A stretch of 64,000 nucleotides of DNA from Dendrocalamus latiflorus (GCA_017311315.1 CM029619.1:28477656-28541655), one strand, 5' to 3'; counted from the first letter of the stretch, positions 21,984 through 35,500 are shown. A program made the numbers and translations. The notes: generated by a model from the letters alone, not told the origin.

Positions 21984-21990
21984 TTTTATA
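21984..21990 (-). promoter_or_regulatory. TATA box of D LTR 1
   Basis: TATAAAA within CCCCTATAAAAGGGAG on the minus strand, 573 bp from the LTR 5' end. The same in LTRs 2-4 at 26262-26268, 30540-30546 and 34818-34824. It defines U3 of about 0.6 kb and leaves about 3 kb of transcribed LTR. Confidence 0.7.
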
Positions 21991-22563
21991 GGGGCGGGAG
22001 AGGTCCGAGATGGGAGATCAAGAGAGCATGTCCATCAATGGCATGGGTTAATTTCTCGCGAAACGGGTCATGAATGAGGGGAAAACGGATGGGAATGGAG
22101 GAGTCATGAAGAGAGCAAGTGAATGCACTTGATTGCATGAAAAACGGTGGAGAAATTCAAGAGGAATGGAAGCTCAAAGAAATGGCCATGGCGGCCACGT
22201 TCTGGAGACGAACGGACGCACGCACTGGAATGGAGAAGAAAGCAGGAGAGAGAAAAAAAATAATTTAAAATAATATTTTTTTCCCAAAAAAAAAATAAAA
22301 TAAAATAAATTCGAAAAAAAAATCAAGAAAATTCTACAAATATCCTTGGAAAACGAAAATATCAAATAAAATAATTTCGGATTTAATTGAGGTATATTTT
22401 AACCATTTAAACATTTTTACTTTCTAAGCTTTAATTTAATCCAATAAATTCAAAAACTCCAAAAAAATCAAGCAACCAAAGAACACTTGATTTTATTTTA
22501 AATTAAAATAACTTTTAATTTTTTTTTACTAAACATTTTGAAATAAACAGCTGGGCTGTTACA

Positions 22564-22580
22564 AACTACCCCCCTTAAAC
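22564..22580 (-). promoter_or_regulatory. D polypurine tracts
   Basis: On the minus strand TTTAAGGGGGGTAGTT abuts the LTR start TGTAACAG. Repeated at 26842-26858 and 31120-31136. Confidence 0.85.
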
Positions 22581-23249
22581 AGAATCTCGTCCCCGAGATT
22601 CGCACGGGCTAGCAAAGAAATAGGTTTGGATCTTACTCTTTGTGGCTTGAGCGGAGATCTGGTTCAAACGTCCCTTTGCAAACTTCTGTGACCTTCTGTT
22701 GGCGGTTGGCACTTCAGCTTGATGCTTTCAAAGATTAGGAGAGAGGAGACTCAAGGCAAAGGAGGGACAACGGATGTTTTGCGCAACCCAAAACAAAACA
22801 ACTAGCAAAACCTTTATTAAGCAAATAACAAGCAATAGTTACGGCTGCCGAGAAAAGAGGAAACTGACAGCGCATACCTCGTCTACTGTCTAGCTTAACA
22901 ACTTAACCTAAAAGGGTAAGGGTTGTCTTGGAGTGATCTTTCGCAGCTCTTGACGTACGAAGCACGATCCTTTGGTGCAAAGATTGAGGTTGCGGTAGAG
23001 TCGATGAATCCGGACTACTGACCATCTATAGTTGTTTTGAGCAAGGGAAGATTTAGAAATGGGCTTTCAAGTAATGACATAAAGATAAGGGAGAATTGGA
23101 AGACGAGAGCAAGCAAAGATTAAGAGATAAGGGTAGCATAGATTGAGAGGTAAGAATAAGAAAACTTTTGAAATTACTTGTTATTAAAAATAAGTTCTTA
23201 GAGTTCAACCATTCTATTCTACCTACGGTCACGTCTTAGAGTCATTATT

Positions 23250-23261
23250 GCTCTGATACCA
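23250..23261 (-). promoter_or_regulatory. D primer binding sites (initiator tRNA-Met)
   Basis: TGGTATCAGAGC four bases inside the LTR end. Repeated at 27528-27539 and 31806-31817. It sets the orientation of the array. Confidence 0.9.
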
Positions 23262-23265
23262 TCTC

Positions 23266-26200
23266 TGTCGGGACCCGGAGCAACAACTCCAGAACCCTCT
23301 GTGTGAATCGCACTATCCCAGGAAAAGCTAGTGCACACAGTATCACAAAGACAATTATCATGCGTAATGACAAACTTTATTTAACTAATATGAGCCTGAT
23401 GGCCAAAGTTTACAATAATAGCAAAAAAAAGACAGCGGAAGAAATACATAAAACAGCAGCCCATCCAGCCTTCCCACAAGGCGAATGACTGTAAGACGTG
23501 GCCTAGTCGTCACCATCCTCACCGAAGTTGTAGACGTCATCCTCTGGCAACAGATTTTAGCAAGGTGAGCACATAAAGTACTCCCAAGGTAAGCACACGA
23601 AGTGCTTACGCAAGTTACACCAGGGAAATATAACAGAGTGTATGCATGCATAAGGGGTTACAAAAGAGGCATATTATGGTTTATTTGCATAAACAGTATC
23701 ATTGGAGTAAATATCAATAATAAGTGCAAAAGCTGAATTTGATACAATAGATAGAAACAATAATTTAACAAAATAATATCGTTAGTGCAGGCTCCGACCA
23801 AACACTAACCTAACCACGGGCATCCCACCCGGACCATCTTTTCCAAAAGCTCACGTACGGATTCCATCCATCCGCTCGGTTTTCAAAATCTCTCATGGAT
23901 TCCATCCATCCACAAGGTTTTCGCAAACCATTTTGAAAAGCAAAGTCTAATCCGTGAAAAACTTCACTCAGCTTGCCCATGACCGTGGGCACGGCTATCC
24001 AGGATAGGTTATACACTCTGCAGAGGTTGTACAGCTTTACCCACAAGACACGATCATCCCGTTTTACCACTAGATTACACACTTCCTTAGGTGTGCGGTT
24101 AGGAGTCGTGACAAGGCCTTTACAATGCAAAGCCTTCAACCTGGCCAAGCCAACTCTAAGGTTTCACCCCGGTAAGGAATCCACCAGACCGGGACCCCCT
24201 CTTGAGCCGAGTGAGACTTCTCATGGCCTACGCCACGCTCACTTTCATCCTACGAAATGGCTCAGGTTGGGACCCGCAAATTATTCAGCCAGGGCTGTCC
24301 CATACCAGCCTTGTGGTAGTACGATAGGGCTTTGCAACAGTAGCTCACAGACCGGTCCTTAATCTGACTTAGGCCCATCCACAAACCCCTGTGCACGACA
24401 ATCAACCACTGTGGCTCCAACCAACAGGGCATGCCTACACCCACCACTCTAACCAATTGCCTAAGTCTAAACCAGTTTTATATTTGTTTTCAAAATAATT
24501 CATAAACCTTCTTGACTCACCAAAGTCAAGAATACAGTTCAAAAGCTTATCATTTTATGTGAAACAATTCTTCCCACCCGAATTATTCTAAGCATGGCTA
24601 AGCAATTCCATAAATTGTTCTAGTTAATACTAATGTACCAACTAGGTTTTCATCTAAGGTGACAAGGTATGATTGTTCAATATCAAGATTGGCCATATAA
24701 AGGAAATTGGGTGTAACTAAAGTTTTAAGCACATTTGAACTAATTTGAATAAAAGTACGCATGCAATAATAATTTTTAAAAACAACATAAATAATTTAAA
24801 TTAGTGGGAGCAACATGATCAAAGGTGTAACTTGCCTTGCTCAAAGACTTGATGCTACGAATCGTCGAAATCGAACTCTCCAGATTCGTCGTAGTCTACA
24901 CGCGAAGAACCAAACAAAAATAAACTCAAATAAAATCCAAATAAAATCTGAAAATTATAAAATATATACTGGGAGATAGATATAATGATCTTAGATGAAT
25001 TTAGGAGAAAGAATCAACGGATTCGGAGTTTGTATGAGGGAGAACGAATATCTGGAGGTTTTGGACATCACATGAAATGATAACGGCATCTGAGAATTAC
25101 TTTTTGAACAGTATGGTGTCGGTAGGCTGCGAGGTGGCTAGCGAATGGGCAAAATGGAATCCTGGCGATGAGATGAAGGTGGTGACATGGATACGGCGAC
25201 GAGGAACGGAAACGATACCATCGACGTTTGAACGGCGACGGTAGAGAGAAAGGAAAAACTTAATATCTTGGTGCTCGGTGAAGCGAATCTAAAACCATTT
25301 GGAAGGTAGCTATCTGGGATGGTTTGGCACGATATGACGCGAACGGATTGGGGAAAACACCAACAGATAGATGGGGACACGAGATGTCATTGGCGGACAT
25401 GGCGAGGTTTCAGAGGCGAAAATTTGTGGAGGCTTTTCGGGGAAAAGGAAGGAAGCACAGTGTAGAACGCAGTGAGGCAAGTCTAACAAAAATTACGGCA
25501 TGGGCTAAGGCTTACCGGAGGCGACGAATCCATGTCAGGAGTCACAAACGGCCATTTTGGCGGAAAGCTCAATTCCTGACAATTGGCTCCACGAAAAATT
25601 AAACAAAATGGTAGAAAAATTCCTTAGAGGCTAGGACACAATATGACGCGAACAAAAATCAAAGCGCTTACCAAAAAGGGGTGTACGCGCAAGGTACAGT
25701 TTTAGTGTCTGGGCCTGACAAGGTCGACGAGGACTCGGGGAATCTTTAGGCGATGGCGATGGAAGCACGATGTAGAACGCGTCGAGGCAAACTCAACGGT
25801 GCAAACGGCTTAGCCAACGGATTAGTGAAACGCGGGGACAAGCTTTTATGTAGCCGACAGGCTGACATCGACATTCCGGGCAAACGGAGAGGAATTAACA
25901 TGCAAGACTTGCGGCGAAACGAAGAGTAGAGCGTGGGGAACGTGATGCTCACCTTGGTTTTGGTCGGGCATGCACGGACGGCCGGTGGCGACGCAAGGAA
26001 CGACGACGCGCTATGGCCCACGGTGGCGATGGTGCTCCGGCGAAGTTCCGGCGAAGGCGAGGTGAGCACCGCGTAGAACGCGACGAGGCGAATCCGGGGA
26101 TGTGCTCAAAAGTGGCGGGGCTCCACCGGACGAGGCGCAATAAGCCGAAGAACGCCGCTTGGAACACAAAAGAAAAACTCCGATTGCGCCCAAGAGAAGA

Positions 26201-26841
26201 GGAGTGGGGACTTGATATTTTCGGGGTTGAGTGAGGATGAGAAGGGGCTTACGGTGCTCCCTTTTATAGGGGCGGGAGAGGTCCGAGATGGGAGATCAAG
26301 AGAGCATGTCCATCAATGGCATGGGTTAATTTCTCGCGAAACGGGTCATGAATGAGGGGAAAACGGATGGGAATGGAGGAGTCATGAAGAGAGCAAGTGA
26401 ATGCACTTGATTGCATGAAAAACGGTGGAGAAATTCAAGAGGAATGGAAGCTCAAAGAAATGGCCATGGCGGCCACGTTCTGGAGACGAACGGACGCACG
26501 CACTGGAATGGAGAAGAAAGCAGGAGAGAGAAAAAAAATAATTTAAAATAATATTTTTTTCCCAAAAAAAAAATAAAATAAAATAAATTCGAAAAAAAAA
26601 TCAAGAAAATTCTACAAATATCCTTGGAAAACGAAAATATCAAATAAAATAATTTCGGATTTAATTGAGGTATATTTTAACCATTTAAACATTTTTACTT
26701 TCTAAGCTTTAATTTAATCCAATAAATTCAAAAACTCCAAAAAAATCAAGCAACCAAAGAACACTTGATTTTATTTTAAATTAAAATAACTTTTAATTTT
26801 TTTTTACTAAACATTTTGAAATAAACAGCTGGGCTGTTACA
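23266..26841 (-). repeat. D array LTR 2
   Basis: 3576 bp. It shares the G (23430) and CACCAAAGTC variants with LTR 1 and has a private GCCTACACCC (near 24436). Proposed exons, TATA, dyads and poly(A) signal are as in LTR 1. Confidence 0.95.
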
Positions 26842-27543
26842 AACTACCCCCCTTAAACAGAATCTCGTCCCCGAGATTCGCACGGGCTAGCAAAGAAATA
26901 GGTTTGGATCTTACTCTTTGTGGCTTGAGCGGAGATCTGGTTCAAACGTCCCTTTGCAAACTTCTGTGACCTTCTGTTGGCGGTTGGCACTTCAGCTTGA
27001 TGCTTTCAAAGATTAGGAGAGAGGAGACTCAAGGCAAAGGAGGGACAACGGATGTTTTGCGCAACCCAAAACAAAACAACTAGCAAAACCTTTATTAAGC
27101 AAATAACAAGCAATAGTTACGGCTGCCGAGAAAAGAGGAAACTGACAGCGCATACCTCGTCTACTGTCTAGCTTAACAACTTAACCTAAAAGGGTAAGGG
27201 TTGTCTTGGAGTGATCTTTCGCAGCTCTTGACGTACGAAGCACGATCCTTTGGTGCAAAGATTGAGGTTGCGGTAGAGTCGATGAATCCGGACTACTGAC
27301 CATCTATAGTTGTTTTGAGCAAGGGAAGATTTAGAAATGGGCTTTCAAGTAATGACATAAAGATAAGGGAGAATTGGAAGACGAGAGCAAGCAAAGATTA
27401 AGAGATAAGGGTAGCATAGATTGAGAGGTAAGAATAAGAAAACTTTTGAAATTACTTGTTATTAAAAATAAGTTCTTAGAGTTCAACCATTCTATTCTAC
27501 CTACGGTCACGTCTTAGAGTCATTATTGCTCTGATACCATCTC
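26842..27543 (-). mobile_element. D array internal region 2
   Basis: 702 bp, non-coding, with PBS and PPT as in internal 1. No difference from internal 1 was seen by eye. Confidence 0.93.
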
Positions 27544-30500
27544 TGTCGGGACCCGGAGCAACAACTCCAGAACCCTCTGTGTGAATCGCACTATCCCAGG
27601 AAAAGCTAGTGCACACAGTATCACAAAGACAATTATCATGCGTAATGACAAACTTTATTTAACTAATATGAGCCTGATGGCCAAAGTTTACAATAATAGC
27701 AAAAAAAATACAGCGGAAGAAATACATAAAACAGCAGCCCATCCAGCCTTCCCACAAGGCGAATGACTGTAAGACGTGGCCTAGTCGTCACCATCCTCAC
27801 CGAAGTTGTAGACGTCATCCTCTGGCAACAGATTTTAGCAAGGTGAGCACATAAAGTACTCCCAAGGTAAGCACACGAAGTGCTTACGCAAGTTACACCA
27901 GGGAAATATAACAGAGTGTATGCATGCATAAGGGGTTACAAAAGAGGCATATTATGGTTTATTTGCATAAACAGTATCATTGGAGTAAATATCAATAATA
28001 AGTGCAAAAGCTGAATTTGATACAATAGATAGAAACAATAATTTAACAAAATAATATCGTTAGTGCAGGCTCCGACCAAACACTAACCTAACCACGGGCA
28101 TCCCACCCGGACCATCTTTTCCAAAAGCTCACGTACGGATTCCATCCATCCGCTCGGTTTTCAAAATCTCTCATGGATTCCATCCATCCACAAGGTTTTC
28201 GCAAACCATTTTGAAAAGCAAAGTCTAATCCGTGAAAAACTTCACTCAGCTTGCCCATGACCGTGGGCACGGCTATCCAGGATAGGTTATACACTCTGCA
28301 GAGGTTGTACAGCTTTACCCACAAGACACGATCATCCCGTTTTACCACTAGATTACACACTTCCTTAGGTGTGCGGTTAGGAGTCGTGACAAGGCCTTTA
28401 CAATGCAAAGCCTTCAACCTGGCCAAGCCAACTCTAAGGTTTCACCCCGGTAAGGAATCCACCAGACCGGGACCCCCTCTTGAGCCGAGTGAGACTTCTC
28501 ATGGCCTACGCCACGCTCACTTTCATCCTACGAAATGGCTCAGGTTGGGACCCGCAAATTATTCAGCCAGGGCTGTCCCATACCAGCCTTGTGGTAGTAC
28601 GATAGGGCTTTGCAACAGTAGCTCACAGACCGGTCCTTAATCTGACTTAGGCCCATCCACAAACCCCTGTGCACGACAATCAACCACTGTGGCTCCAACC
28701 AACAGGGCATGCCTGCACCCACCACTCTAACCAATTGCCTAAGTCTAAACCAGTTTTATATTTGTTTTCAAAATAATTCATAAACCTTCTTGACTCACCG
28801 AAGTCAAGAATACAGTTCAAAAGCTTATCATTTTATGTGAAACAATTCTTCCCACCCGAATTATTCTAAGCATGGCTAAGCAATTCCATAAATTGTTCTA
28901 GTTAATACTAATGTACCAACTAGGTTTTCATCTAAGGTGACAAGGTATGATTGTTCAATATCAAGATTGGCCATATAAAGGAAATTGGGTGTAACTAAAG
29001 TTTTAAGCACATTTGAACTAATTTGAATAAAAGTACGCATGCAATAATAATTTTTAAAAACAACATAAATAATTTAAATTAGTGGGAGCAACATGATCAA
29101 AGGTGTAACTTGCCTTGCTCAAAGACTTGATGCTACGAATCGTCGAAATCGAACTCTCCAGATTCGTCGTAGTCTACACGCGAAGAACCAAACAAAAATA
29201 AACTCAAATAAAATCCAAATAAAATCTGAAAATTATAAAATATATACTGGGAGATAGATATAATGATCTTAGATGAATTTAGGAGAAAGAATCAACGGAT
29301 TCGGAGTTTGTATGAGGGAGAACGAATATCTGGAGGTTTTGGACATCACATGAAATGATAACGGCATCTGAGAATTACTTTTTGAACAGTATGGTGTCGG
29401 TAGGCTGCGAGGTGGCTAGCGAATGGGCAAAATGGAATCCTGGCGATGAGATGAAGGTGGTGACATGGATACGGCGACGAGGAACGGAAACGATACCATC
29501 GACGTTTGAACGGCGACGGTAGAGAGAAAGGAAAAACTTAATATCTTGGTGCTCGGTGAAGCGAATCTAAAACCATTTGGAAGGTAGCTATCTGGGATGG
29601 TTTGGCACGATATGACGCGAACGGATTGGGGAAAACACCAACAGATAGATGGGGACACGAGATGTCATTGGCGGACATGGCGAGGTTTCAGAGGCGAAAA
29701 TTTGTGGAGGCTTTTCGGGGAAAAGGAAGGAAGCACAGTGTAGAACGCAGTGAGGCAAGTCTAACAAAAATTACGGCATGGGCTAAGGCTTACCGGAGGC
29801 GACGAATCCATGTCAGGAGTCACAAACGGCCATTTTGGCGGAAAGCTCAATTCCTGACAATTGGCTCCACGAAAAATTAAACAAAATGGTAGAAAAATTC
29901 CTTAGAGGCTAGGACACAATATGACGCGAACAAAAATCAAAGCGCTTACCAAAAAGGGGTGTACGCGCAAGGTACAGTTTTAGTGTCTGGGCCTGACAAG
30001 GTCGACGAGGACTCGGGAAATCTTTAGGCGATGGCGATGGAAGCACGATGTAGAACGCGTCGAGGCAAACTCAACGGTGCAAACGGCTTAGCCAACGGAT
30101 TAGTGAAACGCGGGGACAAGCTTTTATGTAGCCGACAGGCTGACATCGACATTCCGGGCAAACGGAGAGGAATTAACATGCAAGACTTGCGGCGAAACGA
30201 AGAGTAGAGCGTGGGGAACGTGATGCTCACCTTGGTTTTGGTCGGGCATGCACGGACGGCCGGTGGCGACGCAAGGAACGACGACGCGCTATGGCCCACG
30301 GTGGCGATGGTGCTCCGGCGAAGTTCCGGCGAAGGCGAGGTGAGCACCGCGTAGAACGCGACGAGGCGAATCCGGGGATGTGCTCAAAAGTGGCGGGGCT
30401 CCACCGGACGAGGCGCAATAAGCCGAAGAACGCCGCTTGGAACACAAAAGAAAAACTCCGATTGCGCCCAAGAGAAGAGGAGTGGGGACTTGATATTTTC

Positions 30501-31119
30501 GGGGTTGAGTGAGGATGAGAAGGGGCTTACGGTGCTCCCTTTTATAGGGGCGGGAGAGGTCCGAGATGGGAGATCAAGAGAGCATGTCCATCAATGGCAT
30601 GGGTTAATTTCTCGCGAAACGGGTCATGAATGAGGGGAAAACGGATGGGAATGGAGGAGTCATGAAGAGAGCAAGTGAATGCACTTGATTGCATGAAAAA
30701 CGGTGGAGAAATTCAAGAGGAATGGAAGCTCAAAGAAATGGCCATGGCGGCCACGTTCTGGAGACGAACGGACGCACGCACTGGAATGGAGAAGAAAGCA
30801 GGAGAGAGAAAAAAAATAATTTAAAATAATATTTTTTTCCCAAAAAAAAAATAAAATAAAATAAATTCGAAAAAAAAATCAAGAAAATTCTACAAATATC
30901 CTTGGAAAACGAAAATATCAAATAAAATAATTTCGGATTTAATTGAGGTATATTTTAACCATTTAAACATTTTTACTTTCTAAGCTTTAATTTAATCCAA
31001 TAAATTCAAAAACTCCAAAAAAATCAAGCAACCAAAGAACACTTGATTTTATTTTAAATTAAAATAACTTTTAATTTTTTTTTACTAAACATTTTGAAAT
31101 AAACAGCTGGGCTGTTACA
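27544..31119 (-). repeat. D array LTR 3
   Basis: 3576 bp. It has T in AAAAAAAATACAG (27708) and CACCGAAGTC (near 28799), shared only with LTR 4, and a private CTCGGGAAATC (near 30018). Confidence 0.95.
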
Positions 31120-31821
31120 AACTACCCCCCTTAAACAGAATCTCGTCCCCGAGATTCGCACGGGCTAGCAAAGAAATAGGTTTGGATCTTACTCTTTGTG
31201 GCTTGAGCGGAGATCTGGTTCAAACGTCCCTTTGCAAACTTCTGTGACCTTCTGTTGGCGGTTGGCACTTCAGCTTGATGCTTTCAAAGATTAGGAGAGA
31301 GGAGACTCAAGGCAAAGGAGGGACAACGGATGTTTTGCGCAACCCAAAACAAAACAACTAGCAAAACCTTTATTAAGCAAATAACAAGCAATAGTTACGG
31401 CTGCCGAGAAAAGAGGAAACTGACAGCGCATACCTCGTCTACTGTCTAGCTTAACAACTTAACCTAAAAGGGTAAGGGTTGTCTTGGAGTGATCTTTCGC
31501 AGCTCTTGACGTACGAAGCACGATCCTTTGGTGCAAAGATTGAGGTTGCGGTAGAGTCGATGAATCCGGACTACTGACCATCTATAGTTGTTTTGAGCAA
31601 GGGAAGATTTAGAAATGGGCTTTCAAGTAATGACATAAAGATAAGGGAGAATTGGAAGACGAGAGCAAGCAAAGATTAAGAGATAAGGGTAGCATAGATT
31701 GAGAGGTAAGAATAAGAAAACTTTTGAAATTACTTGTTATTAAAAATAAGTTCTTAGAGTTCAACCATTCTATTCTACCTACGGTCACGTCTTAGAGTCA
31801 TTATTGCTCTGATACCATCTC
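31120..31821 (-). mobile_element. D array internal region 3
   Basis: 702 bp, non-coding, same PBS and PPT as the other two internals. Confidence 0.93.
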
Positions 31822-34800
31822 TGTCGGGACCCGGAGCAACAACTCCAGAACCCTCTGTGTGAATCGCACTATCCCAGGAAAAGCTAGTGCACACAGTATC
31901 ACAAAGACAATTATCATGCGTAATGACAAACTTTATTTAACTAATATGAGCCTGATGGCCAAAGTTTACAATAATAGCAAAAAAAATACAGCGGAAGAAA
32001 TACATAAAACAGCAGCCCATCCAGCCTTCCCACAAGGCGAATGACTGTAAGACGTGGCCTAGTCGTCACCATCCTCACCGAAGTTGTAGACGTCATCCTC
32101 TGGCAACAGATTTTAGCAAGGTGAGCACATAAAGTACTCCCAAGGTAAGCACACGAAGTGCTTACGCAAGTTACACCAGGGAAATATAACAGAGTGTATG
32201 CATGCATAAGGGGTTACAAAAGAGGCATATTATGGTTTATTTGCATAAACAGTATCATTGGAGTAAATATCAATAATAAGTGCAAAAGCTGAATTTGATA
32301 CAATAGATAGAAACAATAATTTAACAAAATAATATCGTTAGTGCAGGCTCCGACCAAACACTAACCTAACCACGGGCATCCCACCCGGACCATCTTTTCC
32401 AAAAGCTCACGTACGGATTCCATCCATCCGCTCGGTTTTCAAAATCTCTCATGGATTCCATCCATCCACAAGGTTTTCGCAAACCATTTTGAAAAGCAAA
32501 GTCTAATCCGTGAAAAACTTCACTCAGCTTGCCCATGACCGTGGGCACGGCTATCCAGGATAGGTTATACACTCTGCAGAGGTTGTACAGCTTTACCCAC
32601 AAGACACGATCATCCCGTTTTACCACTAGATTACACACTTCCTTAGGTGTGCGGTTAGGAGTCGTGACAAGGCCTTTACAATGCAAAGCCTTCAACCTGG
32701 CCAAGCCAACTCTAAGGTTTCACCCCGGTAAGGAATCCACCAGACCGGGACCCCCTCTTGAGCCGAGTGAGACTTCTCATGGCCTACGCCACGCTCACTT
32801 TCATCCTACGAAATGGCTCAGGTTGGGACCCGCAAATTATTCAGCCAGGGCTGTCCCATACCAGCCTTGTGGTAGTACGATAGGGCTTTGCAACAGTAGC
32901 TCACAGACCGGTCCTTAATCTGACTTAGGCCCATCCACAAACCCCTGTGCACGACAATCAACCACTGTGGCTCCAACCAACAGGGCATGCCTGCACCCAC
33001 CACTCTAACCAATTGCCTAAGTCTAAACCAGTTTTATATTTGTTTTCAAAATAATTCATAAACCTTCTTGACTCACCGAAGTCAAGAATACAGTTCAAAA
33101 GCTTATCATTTTATGTGAAACAATTCTTCCCACCCGAATTATTCTAAGCATGGCTAAGCAATTCCATAAATTGTTCTAGTTAATACTAATGTACCAACTA
33201 GGTTTTCATCTAAGGTGACAAGGTATGATTGTTCAATATCAAGATTGGCCATATAAAGGAAATTGGGTGTAACTAAAGTTTTAAGCACATTTGAACTAAT
33301 TTGAATAAAAGTACGCATGCAATAATAATTTTTAAAAACAACATAAATAATTTAAATTAGTGGGAGCAACATGATCAAAGGTGTAACTTGCCTTGCTCAA
33401 AGACTTGATGCTACGAATCGTCGAAATCGAACTCTCCAGATTCGTCGTAGTCTACACGCGAAGAACCAAACAAAAATAAACTCAAATAAAATCCAAATAA
33501 AATCTGAAAATTATAAAATATATACTGGGAGATAGATATAATGATCTTAGATGAATTTAGGAGAAAGAATCAACGGATTCGGAGTTTGTATGAGGGAGAA
33601 CGAATATCTGGAGGTTTTGGACATCACATGAAATGATAACGGCATCTGAGAATTACTTTTTGAACAGTATGGTGTCGGTAGGCTGCGAGGTGGCTAGCGA
33701 ATGGGCAAAATGGAATCCTGGCGATGAGATGAAGGTGGTGACATGGATACGGCGACGAGGAACGGAAACGATACCATCGACGTTTGAACGGCGACGGTAG
33801 AGAGAAAGGAAAAACTTAATATCTTGGTGCTCGGTGAAGCGAATCTAAAACCATTTGGAAGGTAGCTATCTGGGATGGTTTGGCACGATATGACGCGAAC
33901 GGATTGGGGAAAACACCAACAGATAGATGGGGACACGAGATGTCATTGGCGGACATGGCGAGGTTTCAGAGGCGAAAATTTGTGGAGGCTTTTCGGGGAA
34001 AAGGAAGGAAGCACAGTGTAGAACGCAGTGAGGCAAGTCTAACAAAAATTACGGCATGGGCTAAGGCTTACCGGAGGCGACGAATCCATGTCAGGAGTCA
34101 CAAACGGCCATTTTGGCGGAAAGCTCAATTCCTGACAATTGGCTCCACGAAAAATTAAACAAAATGGTAGAAAAATTCCTTAGAGGCTAGGACACAATAT
34201 GACGCGAACAAAAATCAAAGCGCTTACCAAAAAGGGGTGTACGCGCAAGGTACAGTTTTAGTGTCTGGGCCTGACAAGGTCGACGAGGACTCGGGGAATC
34301 TTTAGGCGATGGCGATGGAAGCACGATGTAGAACGCGTCGAGGCAAACTCAACGGTGCAAACGGCTTAGCCAACGGATTAGTGAAACGCGGGGACAAGCT
34401 TTTATGTAGCCGACAGGCTGACATCGACATTCCGGGCAAACGGAGAGGAATTAACATGCAAGACTTGCGGCGAAACGAAGAGTAGAGCGTGGGGAACGTG
34501 ATGCTCACCTTGGTTTTGGTCGGGCATGCACGGACGGCCGGTGGCGACGCGAGGAACGACGACGCGCTATGGCCCACGGTGGCGATGGTGCTCCGGCGAA
34601 GTTCCGGCGAAGGCGAGGTGAGCACCGCGTAGAACGCGACGAGGCGAATCCGGGGATGTGCTCAAAAGTGGCGGGGCTCCACCGGACGAGGCGCAATAAG
34701 CCGAAGAACGCCGCTTGGAACACAAAAGAAAAACTCCGATTGCGCCCAAGAGAAGAGGAGTGGGGACTTGATATTTTCGGGGTTGAGTGAGGATGAGAAG

Positions 34801-35397
34801 GGGCTTACGGTGCTCCCTTTTATAGGGGCGGGAGAGGTCCGAGATGGGAGATCAAGAGAGCATGTCCATCAATGGCATGGGTTAATTTCTCGCGAAACGG
34901 GTCATGAATGAGGGGAAAACGGATGGGAATGGAGGAGTCATGAAGAGAGCAAGTGAATGCACTTGATTGCATGAAAAACGGTGGAGAAATTCAAGAGGAA
35001 TGGAAGCTCAAAGAAATGGCCATGGCGGCCACGTTCTGGAGACGAACGGACGCACGCACTGGAATGGAGAAGAAAGCAGGAGAGAGAAAAAAAATAATTT
35101 AAAATAATATTTTTTTCCCAAAAAAAAAATAAAATAAAATAAATTCGAAAAAAAAATCAAGAAAATTCTACAAATATCCTTGGAAAACGAAAATATCAAA
35201 TAAAATAATTTCGGATTTAATTGAGGTATATTTTAACCATTTAAACATTTTTACTTTCTAAGCTTTAATTTAATCCAATAAATTCAAAAACTCCAAAAAA
35301 ATCAAGCAACCAAAGAACACTTGATTTTATTTTAAATTAAAATAACTTTTAATTTTTTTTTACTAAACATTTTGAAATAAACAGCTGGGCTGTTACA
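31822..35397 (-). repeat. D array LTR 4
   Basis: 3576 bp. It shares the T and CACCGAAG variants with LTR 3 and has a private GACGCGAGGAAC (near 34552). Its outer end TGTTACA is followed by the TSD ATATA and the rest of the T1 LTR. Confidence 0.95.
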
Positions 35398-35402
35398 ATA
35401 TA

Positions 35403-35500
35403 TATATGAGTACAAGCCATGGGGAGGACCCAGGCCATTACACTTATCTTCATCACTCTCCACTACCATCTCTCTCTCTGTTTGGTCTGTAGCCACAACA
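35403..35500 (+). repeat. T1 3' LTR, right part
   Basis: Matches 8465-8562 and ends CCACAACA, followed by TSD CTCCT (35501-35505). 35398-35402 is the TSD copy of the D array. Confidence 0.95.

Larger units (their letters stand above)
18988..22563 (-). repeat. D array LTR 1
   Basis: Complete LTR. It carries G in the AAAAAAAAGACAG stretch (19152) and CACCAAAGTC at 20250, shared only with LTR 2. It contains the TATA box (21984-21990), the exon-like segments, the dyad cluster (19701-19766) and the AATAAA signal (19098-19103), all minus. Confidence 0.95.
22564..23265 (-). mobile_element. D array internal region 1
   Basis: 702 bp with no ORF over 60 codons. On the minus strand it begins with GAGA and the PBS TGGTATCAGAGC (23261-23250) and ends with the PPT AAGGGGGGTAG (22575-22566) just before the next LTR. 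It keeps only cis signals. Confidence 0.93.
18988..35397 (-). mobile_element. D: tandem array of a non-autonomous long-LTR retrotransposon (4 LTRs, 3 internals)
   Basis: The order is LTR-internal-LTR-internal-LTR-internal-LTR with an exact 4278-bp period: LTR 3576 bp, internal 702 bp. The single TSD ATATA at 18983-18987 and 35398-35402 shows one insertion event followed by expansion in place. Read on the minus strand each LTR goes from TGTAACAGCCC to GGGTCCCGACA, with PBS TGGTATCAGAGC and a PPT, so orientation is minus. The internals have no coding region, so the element depends on another for all proteins. LTR style suggests a Tekay/Del chromovirus relative (inference). Copies differ at only a handful of bases. 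Confidence 0.95.
8316..35500 (+). mobile_element. T1: Tat-lineage Ty3/gypsy retrotransposon with antisense gene
   Basis: Two 247-bp LTRs (8316-8562, and 18839-18987 plus 35403-35500) flank an internal region with gag, PR, RT, RNase H, a second (archaeal-type) RNase H and IN. A tandem repeat, an antisense gene, a second tandem repeat and a PPT follow. The 5-bp TSD CTCCT is at 8311-8315 and 35501-35505. PR-RT-RH-IN order gives Ty3/gypsy, and two RNase H domains define Tat. Without the nested D array the element is about 10.8 kb. The LTRs differ at very few bases, so insertion is recent, yet pol carries a stop and about four frameshifts, so the copy probably arose from a defective template or was assisted. 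Confidence 0.93.

Noticed and set aside
18988..35397. Four repeated sets of short ORFs (for example 129, 112 and 107 codons per unit) as a gene family
   Set aside because: They repeat because the LTR repeats. They lie on both strands without known motifs, and overlap U3, introns and leader of the LTR.
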